This document shows positions 59,123 through 64,000 of a DNA stretch of 64,000 nucleotides, piece by piece. The DNA lies in assembly GCF_000620785.1 (NCBI RefSeq), contig NZ_JIAI01000002.1, forward strand, positions 366,110 through 430,109, given 5' to 3'. This DNA comes from Actinospineispora acaciae DSM 45401. GTDB taxonomy: Bacteria; Actinomycetota; Actinomycetes; Mycobacteriales; Pseudonocardiaceae. The position numbers and the translations under genes are program-made. The first letter of the stretch is position 1; each line of letters starts with the position of its first letter. Below the pieces are notes generated by a model. The model worked only from the letters and a program-made list of their open reading frames with translations. It was not told the origin of the DNA and made no database searches.

Positions 59123-59548
59123 TGGCACCCCGCCTACCTACGGCTTGGGCTCTGGCCCATCGCGCCACTCGCACAACCGGAGATGCTTCGCCTCGGCGAA
59201 TCGCTACCGGTGGCCTGGCGGACCAGTAAGCGGCTGTTTCGCCTGCGGCTCGCGCGCGCCGGATTCACCCCGGCCGTCACCGAGCCGCGCAACCCCGAAT
59301 CGTTCGACGACACGATGCGTGACGCCCTTCGCCGCCACGCGCCGCGACTGCTCGCCCGGATGCTCGCGGAGTCGGTGCTCGTCGACTTGGGCTTCGTCAA
59401 CCCTGACAGTCTCACAACGACCCTGCGCCGCCTCCGGCGCGGCTCACCGGCCCCGCCGCTGCTCTACGACATGCTCGCTGTGGAGGTCGGGCTACGGAGC
59501 ATGACCAGCCACAACACGTCGCCACACGCCACCGGGATACCGACATGA
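59123..59548 (+). pseudogene. Asparagine-synthetase-like C-terminal fragment
   Basis: From about base 59123 the plus strand encodes about 140 residues resembling the C-terminal end of asparagine-synthetase-related proteins (HPAYLRLGLWPIAPLAQPEM, LPVAWRTSKRLFRLRLARAG, AESVLVDLGFVNPDSLTTTL). The ATP-binding and glutaminase parts are missing. The region upstream is replaced by the Eis remnant, whose antisense frame extends the ORF to GTG 59012. The stop overlaps the methyltransferase start (ATGA), so the two were once one operon. Family call is by pattern memory and moderate. Confidence 0.55.
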
Positions 59549-60264
59549 TCGACGCCGCAAGCCTGGCTGAGGCGAACATCGTCTACCGCCACCCCAACCT
59601 CTACGACGAGCTGACCCACGCCGATGACCAGGCGGACACCGTGGCCCGGGTCGTGGCCGACCTCGGCGCCCGGGTGGCGACGGTGCTGGATCTCGGCTGC
59701 GGCACCGGCCGCGACCTGGGCATCTTCCGGAACCGATGCGGCTGGTCGGGAGTGGGTATCGACCTACAACCACAGATGATCGACTACGCCCGCACTACCC
59801 GCCCCGACCTTGACCTACGGGTCGGGGATCTCCGCGACCTGCGCCTACACGCCAGGTTCGACCTGATCACCTGCCTGGGAAACAGCCTCGCCTACCTGCA
59901 CACCGACCGCGAGCTCGCTGCGGTCGCCGAGACGGCGAGCGAACACGCCCACCCCGGCGCCCTGTTGATCATCAACACCCTCACCACGCCGCCGCCGGAA
60001 GCTTCCGACAGCTCACACCGGGTGCACACCGCGGACGGGGACGCCACGGTGACCATCAACTCACGGTGGCACCCGGACACCCGCCTGCACACCACCTCCC
60101 GGGCCTGGGACTTCGACCACGGCGGATCCGCCCTGGACAGGTTGGTCCGCCGCGTCATCGCACGAGACGAGCTGGACGCGATCCTTGCGGGCGCCCATTT
60201 CGAGACCGTGCGCGGGCACGAATCGCCTTTTGCGGTCTACCAGGCGCCGGATCGGCGTTTATAG
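59545..60264 (+). CDS. Class I SAM-dependent methyltransferase
   Basis: The protein has 239 residues. VATVLDLGCGTGRDLGIFRN (about 44-63) is the SAM-binding GxGxG motif, GVGIDLQPQMIDYAR the acidic loop, DLITCLGNSLAYLHTDREL motif IV, and an extended C-terminus follows. The substrate is unknown. ATG 59545 overlaps the stop of the asparagine-synthetase-like fragment, so its original partner is broken. It lies between the Eis remnant and the intact Eis-like gene, in a segment probably acquired as a unit. A convergent gene follows after 99 nt. Confidence 0.85.
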   Translation: MIDAASLAEANIVYRHPNLYDELTHADDQADTVARVVADLGARVATVLDLGCGTGRDLGIFRNRCGWSGVGIDLQPQMIDYARTTRPDLDLRVGDLRDLRLHARFDLITCLGNSLAYLHTDRELAAVAETASEHAHPGALLIINTLTTPPPEASDSSHRVHTADGDATVTINSRWHPDTRLHTTSRAWDFDHGGSALDRLVRRVIARDELDAILAGAHFETVRGHESPFAVYQAPDRRL

Positions 60265-60363
60265 GCTGGTGGTCACGACCATGCCCGCTGATGTGCCGGA
60301 CTCCATCCGCCCGCGGCACAGTCGGTGCGGCGAGGCGGGTTCTGGGGGATCGCCGGCCGGCGG

Positions 60364-61560
60364 CTAGAAGTGGGTGCCGTGGCGGACTTCGCGGTCGGCG
60401 GCGAACGCGGAGTCCAGGGCGGCGAGCACCGCCGGGTCGTCGGCCGCGAGCAGGCCGGCCCTGGCCATGGCGTGCGCGCGGTGCGAGCCGAAGTAGAGCA
60501 TGGCCAGGGTGGCGATGTTCAGGTGCGCGTCCGGTTCGGACGTGACGCGCTCGCAGCTCGCGCCGCCGGGGCCGCCGCGTAGCCGGAAGCGCCCGCCGAG
60601 GTCCAGGAACGGGTCGGCGACGTCGAGCACCGCGTCGATGTCGACCGGGTAGCGGCGGGCGGCCAGGGTCCGCTCCACGTCCAGGATGCGCGCCCACAGG
60701 CCGTCCGCCAGGTCGGTGGTCCGCACCTGGCGCGGGTCCTCGAGCAGCCACGGCAGCGGGTCGTCGAGCGGGCAGGCCTCGCTGGTGACGGTGTGGGTCA
60801 GGTCCAGGCCGAGCAGGACGCGCCAGAGCGCGGCGTGGGCGTCCTCGGTGGCCGCGAAGAAGTCGACCACCCGGCAGGAGCGGTCGGACTGGTGGATGCG
60901 GTACGAGGCGTAGCCGTCCGGATGCACCAGGTGGAACAGCTCGGTGCCGCCGCCCCGCCGCTCGGCGCGGTCCACGAACTCGTGGTCCCACCAGGGCTCG
61001 CTGCGGGACAGCGCGCCGGGAGTGACCGCCGCCCACCGCCGGTGCACGTCCGGGGCGAGCGCGCGGGCCTCCTCCGCGTCGACGTACCGGACGCCGCCCG
61101 GGTTGGGCGCGTCCGCCCGCATCCGGGCCAGCCGCCGGTCGATCCGCACCTCGCGCTGCCGGCTGGCCTGCCCGTACCCGAACCGCCCGTAGATCCCGCC
61201 CTCGCTGGCGGTCAGCACCGACAGCGCCACGCCCTGCTCGGCGTGCTCGCGGTGCTGGCGGTCCATCAGCCCGCGCAGGATGCCCTGCCGCCGGTGGGTG
61301 GCCGCCACCGACACCCAGGTCACGCCCTCGGTGGCCAGCGTCGCGCCGCCGGGCACCGTGATCTCGAACGGGAACGCGCCGGTCACGCCCAGGATGGTGG
61401 CGTCGGCGGGATCGTAGGCGAGCAGGTAGCGGTCCGGGTCGAACAGCGGGCGGAAGTCGTCGATGTCGGTGCTGGTGTAGGTGATCCCGAACGCCCGGCT
61501 GTCGGCCGCCGACATCGCGAGCAGGTCGTCGGGCAGGGCGTGACGGATCTCGAACTTCAT
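60364..61560 (-). CDS. Eis-type GNAT N-acetyltransferase
   Basis: This 398-residue protein has the Eis three-part form: an N-terminal GNAT domain (about 1-140, acetyl-CoA site in VTWVSVAATHRRQGILRGLM), a second GNAT-like domain and a C-terminal SCP2-like domain. It ends in Phe (REVRHGTHF), as in Eis, where the terminal carboxylate is the catalytic base. SEGGIYGRFGYGQASRQREV is the family core. Relatives acetylate amines, including aminoglycosides. ATG 61560 is the likely start. A decayed partial copy lies 1.3 kb downstream at 59021-59122. Confidence 0.92.
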   Translation of the reverse strand: MKFEIRHALPDDLLAMSAADSRAFGITYTSTDIDDFRPLFDPDRYLLAYDPADATILGVTGAFPFEITVPGGATLATEGVTWVSVAATHRRQGILRGLMDRQHREHAEQGVALSVLTASEGGIYGRFGYGQASRQREVRIDRRLARMRADAPNPGGVRYVDAEEARALAPDVHRRWAAVTPGALSRSEPWWDHEFVDRAERRGGGTELFHLVHPDGYASYRIHQSDRSCRVVDFFAATEDAHAALWRVLLGLDLTHTVTSEACPLDDPLPWLLEDPRQVRTTDLADGLWARILDVERTLAARRYPVDIDAVLDVADPFLDLGGRFRLRGGPGGASCERVTSEPDAHLNIATLAMLYFGSHRAHAMARAGLLAADDPAVLAALDSAFAADREVRHGTHF

Positions 61561-61614
61561 GGTCACCGATTCTGTCGTCGATCACCCCGCGGTGTCGACC
61601 AGGTTACGGCGGTG

Positions 61615-62802
61615 TCACTCTCCGTACATCGCCAGGGCGGACCCGAGGAGCAGCAGGCCGCGCGCGGTGCGCGGGTCGGCGCCGGTCACGGTGGTCACCC
61701 GGGTCAGCCGGTTGTCCACGGTGTTGGGGTGCACGTGCAGGGCTCGCGCGGTGCGCCGGCGGTTGAAGTCCTGCGCGAGGTAGGCGCGCACGGTGTCCAG
61801 CAGGTCGGGGTCGGCGCGCAGGGCGGCCACGACGGACTCCAGCTCGGGCCGGGCCGCGCTGTCGTGGTCCAGGTGATACTCGAGGAGCAGCTCGCCGAGC
61901 ACGGCGACCTCGCCCGGGTTCGGGGACAGCCGCAGCAGCCGCCGCGCCTGGCCGGCCGCCGACGGCACCGCGCCCAGGCTCGCCGCGTGCGCGAACCCGG
62001 CGCTCACGTCGGCCCCGGCGGCCTCGCGCAACGGGCGCATCGCCGCGCGGGCCGCCGCCAGGTCGTCGCGCTCGGCCCCGGCTGACGGGGTCGACGGCCG
62101 CAGCACCAGCCCGCCGTCGGGGTCCAGCGCGGCCAGCACCTCCTCGCCGAGCGCGGTGGTCAGCGCCCTGGTGAGCTGGTGGACCTTGCGGCGCCCGGCC
62201 AGGCGTTGGCCCACCGCGTCGCCGACGGACTCGGCGGGCTGCTGGCCGAACCGCAGCGCCAGCACCGCGTAGGCGTCCGCGAGCCGGATCCCGGCGCGGT
62301 GCGCGAGGTCGGCGGCGGGCTCGCCGGCCACCAGCGCCCGGACCACCGCGCGCACCGCCTCCCGTTCCTCGCTGTGCGCGGCCTGGAACTCCCGCTGGTG
62401 CGCCTGGACCGCCGCGTTCGCCACCGTGTGCAGGCAGCGCAGCAGGACGCCGGCCGCCGGCCCCGGTGGGCTCCCGCCGGCCAGGGACACGACCTCGTCC
62501 CACAGCGTCTCGGCTGCGACGAAGTACGCGTCGACGAAGTCGGCCACCGGCAGTCCCTCGGCGCCCCGGTCGCGGGCGCGGTCCCGGAACAGCCGCAGGT
62601 CGGCGCCGGCGGGCTCGCGGCCGTCCCGGACCGCGCGCAGGAACAGCCGGCCGAACGCGTGGCAGGTGTGCGCCATGTGCCGGTGCAGGTGGTCGGGCAC
62701 CGTGCCCTGGTAGCGGGGCGAGCGGTCGGCGTACGCGTGCAGGGTGCGGTCCACCACCTCGGGCAGCCGGTGCTCCAGCCGGTTCCAGAGTGGTTGTGAC
62801 AT
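61615..62802 (-). CDS. PucR/CdaR family transcriptional regulator
   Basis: The protein has 395 residues. A helical N-terminal sensor region (about 1-170) is followed by a GGDEF-like intervening region and the C-terminal PucR HTH (about 338-392) with DLLDTVRAYLAQDFNRRRTA and ALHVHPNTVDNRLTRVTTVT. It is divergent from the acyl-CoA synthetase gene, with 104 nt between start codons, so it probably controls that gene. A 14-bp palindrome covers its own start codon. Confidence 0.92.
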   Translation of the reverse strand: MSQPLWNRLEHRLPEVVDRTLHAYADRSPRYQGTVPDHLHRHMAHTCHAFGRLFLRAVRDGREPAGADLRLFRDRARDRGAEGLPVADFVDAYFVAAETLWDEVVSLAGGSPPGPAAGVLLRCLHTVANAAVQAHQREFQAAHSEEREAVRAVVRALVAGEPAADLAHRAGIRLADAYAVLALRFGQQPAESVGDAVGQRLAGRRKVHQLTRALTTALGEEVLAALDPDGGLVLRPSTPSAGAERDDLAAARAAMRPLREAAGADVSAGFAHAASLGAVPSAAGQARRLLRLSPNPGEVAVLGELLLEYHLDHDSAARPELESVVAALRADPDLLDTVRAYLAQDFNRRRTARALHVHPNTVDNRLTRVTTVTGADPRTARGLLLLGSALAMYGE

Positions 62803-62808
62803 GTCACA
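62795..62808. promoter_or_regulatory. 14-bp palindrome over the pucR-type start codon
   Basis: TGTGACATGTCACA is a perfect palindrome containing the regulator's ATG (62802-62800). It could be an autoregulatory site. TGTGA/TCACA arms recall Crp sites, but the spacing is 4, not 6. A related TCACA-GGG stretch lies near 62895. Confidence 0.35.
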
Positions 62809-62906
62809 GGACGTTAGTCGGAAGAGTGGACAATGAGCGCTGTCGCGCCGGCTGCGAACGGCCCAGAGTTGGGTTGTAGTACATGACGCCCGTCACAGGG
62901 AGACCC

Positions 62907-64000
62907 ATGCAGACCGACCGCTGCGAGCCGCTGTTCGCGCCGAGGTCGATCGCGGTGGTCGGGGTGTCCGGCCGGGCGGGGCTGTCCTGGGGGCGGATCA
63001 CCGTGCAGCGGCTGTTGGCCGGCGGGTACGGCGGCGAGGTGGTCGCGGTGGCGCGCGGCCCGGTGGAGCTGGCGGGGGTACGGGCGGTGCGGTCGCTCGG
63101 CGAGATCGGGTACGGGCCGGACCTGGTGGTGGTGGCCACGCCGGCGGCCACCGTGCCCGGGGTGCTGCGCGAGGCCCGCGAGGCCGGTGCCGGCGCGGCG
63201 GTGGTGTACGCGGCGGGGTTCGCCGAGGCCGGCGGGCACGAGCTGGAGGCGGAGCTGCGGGCGGCGGCGGGCGAGCTGGCGGTGCTGGGGCCGAACTGCC
63301 TGGGCCTGGTCGGCCGGCGCGCGGCGGTGCGGCTGTCGCCGACGGCGATGCTGGACCGCGAGCAGGCCCCGCCCGGGCCGGTGGCTGTGGTGTCGCACAG
63401 CGGTGCGCTGGGGTTCGTGCTGCTCGACATGCTGGAGCGGGCCGGGGTGGGCTACTGCTACTACGCGAGCACCGGGAACGAGGCGTGCCTGGGCGCCGCC
63501 GAGGTCGGGCGCTACCTGCTGGCCAGGCCCGAGGTGGAGGTGCTGGTGCTCTACCTGGAGGCGGTGCGCGACGCGGCCGGGCTGCGCGAGCTGGGCCGGC
63601 TGGCGCGCCGGTCGGGCAAGGCGGTGGTCGCGCTCGCGGCCGGTCGCAGTGAGGCCGGGCGCCGCGCCGCGCTGTCGCACACGGCGGCTGTGGCCGGGGA
63701 CCGGCTGCTGCTCGCGTCGCTGTGCCGGCAGGAGGGGATCACGCTGGCCGCCGACGACGACCAGCTGGTGGACGCGGTGCTGTGCGCGCGCCGGGGCGTC
63801 ACGCTGCCGCCGTCACCCCGGCTGGCGATCCTGACCATGTCCGGCGGCGCCGGGGGCGTGCTGGCGGACAACCTGACGGCGCTGGGCGCGCGGATCCCGG
63901 CGCTGTCCGACGCGACCCGGCGCGGGCTGGCCGAGGTCGGCGGGGTGGAGGCCACCGACGCGAACCCGGTGGACCTCGGCGGGAACGTGGGGCACTGGGT
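62907..64000 (+). CDS. NDP-forming acyl-CoA synthetase, 5' part
   Basis: The frame runs open from ATG 62907 to the window edge (364 codons), so the gene is truncated. APRSIAVVGVSGRAGLSWGR is the CoA-binding Rossmann start, NCLGLVGRRAAVRLSPTAML and VAVVSHSGALGFVLLDMLER the succinyl-CoA-ligase-like flavodoxin domain, and RRAALSHTAAVAGDRLLLAS the region with the phosphorylated His. It would make acyl-CoA from a free acid with ATP, giving ADP and phosphate. AGGGAG precedes ATG 62907. An ATG at 62883 is possible. It is divergent from the PucR regulator. Confidence 0.9.
   Translation, partial: MQTDRCEPLFAPRSIAVVGVSGRAGLSWGRITVQRLLAGGYGGEVVAVARGPVELAGVRAVRSLGEIGYGPDLVVVATPAATVPGVLREAREAGAGAAVVYAAGFAEAGGHELEAELRAAAGELAVLGPNCLGLVGRRAAVRLSPTAMLDREQAPPGPVAVVSHSGALGFVLLDMLERAGVGYCYYASTGNEACLGAAEVGRYLLARPEVEVLVLYLEAVRDAAGLRELGRLARRSGKAVVALAAGRSEAGRRAALSHTAAVAGDRLLLASLCRQEGITLAADDDQLVDAVLCARRGVTLPPSPRLAILTMSGGAGGVLADNLTALGARIPALSDATRRGLAEVGGVEATDANPVDLGGNVGHW

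Noticed and set aside
59012..59548. A 178-codon ORF taken as one intact gene
   Set aside because: Its first 37 codons or so are antisense to the Eis remnant and unrelated to the asparagine-synthetase-like part, so it is a chance fusion at a deletion or insertion boundary.
58275..60264. Lasso peptide cluster, because of an asparagine-synthetase-like piece
   Set aside because: No B1/B2 protease genes and no precursor with the required ring-forming Gly and Asp/Glu were found. The synthetase part lacks its catalytic domains.
59021..60422. 57-bp direct repeats as attL/attR of an integrative element
   Set aside because: The left repeat continues into a second block of the same gene (48 of 48), showing a gene duplication with internal deletion, not an attachment core. 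No integrase is present.
1..64000. CRISPR arrays, tRNA or rRNA genes, transposases
   Set aside because: No regularly spaced direct repeats, no cloverleaf with a recognisable T-loop consensus and no transposase-like ORF were seen on reading both strands.

Overview
The window is 64 kb of very GC-rich DNA. The genes are dense and short-spaced, start codons are often GTG, and many gene junctions are 4-base GTGA or ATGA overlaps. Gene content (aa3-type oxidase, Scr1/DUF6879 regulators, an RppA-CYP158 pigment locus, an ECF42 sigma factor, many TetR/IclR/GntR regulators) points to a filamentous actinomycete. The Pseudonocardiaceae would fit, but the sequence alone does not fix the genus. No rRNA, tRNA, transposase or CRISPR array was seen.

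Layout: 1-792 is the 3' end of ctaD. 0.8-4.3 kb holds two MFS exporters and a TetR repressor. 4.3-7.8 kb has a double-domain Lrp regulator divergent from a ubiD / FMN-split-barrel / ubiX decarboxylase operon. 7.8-13.8 kb has an FAD oxidoreductase, a RibD-like reductase, and an ECF42 sigma factor operon (reductase, DGPF protein, sigma) divergent from a drug-type MFS gene. Two matching back-to-back promoter-like motifs lie between them. 13.8-16.3 kb is leuA with an apparently leaderless leucine leader peptide and a divergent FadR-type regulator. 16.3-19.1 kb holds regulators, an MFS exporter and a DUF6191 protein. 19.1-25.9 kb is a PTS-type dihydroxyacetone kinase operon whose DhaM is fused to HPr and Enzyme I, a membrane sulfatase-fold enzyme, and an IclR regulator. 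25.9-30.0 kb has a beta-lactamase-fold hydrolase, a BlaI/M56 peptidase pair with its operator, and a CoA transferase with apparently permuted halves.

30.1-38.1 kb is a tightly coupled catabolic operon (MmgE/PrpD, two MaoC hydratases, acyl-CoA dehydrogenase, CoA transferase, HpcH/CitE lyase, MFS) under an IclR regulator with two palindromic boxes. The enzyme set fits breakdown of a C5 branched dicarboxylate such as itaconate, mesaconate or methylsuccinate. 38.2-41.0 kb has a serine hydrolase, a phosphoesterase and a GntR regulator. 41.0-47.1 kb has a fused acetyl-CoA carboxyltransferase followed by rppA (tetrahydroxynaphthalene synthase), a CYP158-like P450, a cupin and a second convergent P450, so it is a flaviolin-type pigment locus. 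47.2-49.7 kb holds small membrane proteins, a hydrolase and a SpoU methyltransferase. 49.7-56.3 kb is a LacI-controlled region with a polysaccharide-deacetylase-fold hydrolase, an MFS carrier and a TRAP-TAXI transporter.

56.3-60.3 kb is an accessory island with visibly lower GC. It has an Scr1-type regulator, a DUF6879 protein and a small internally duplicated protein in one operon. Divergent to these are three unrecognised small ORFs, and then a deletion remnant of the neighbouring Eis-type acetyltransferase joined to an asparagine-synthetase-like fragment and a methyltransferase. 60.4-64.0 kb is the intact Eis-like gene, a PucR regulator and the 5' part of an NDP-forming acyl-CoA synthetase that runs off the window.

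Two copies of a 46-bp perfect-ended palindrome (34505-34550 and 45863-45908) form a repeat family. Each copy supplies the stop codon of the gene it touches.
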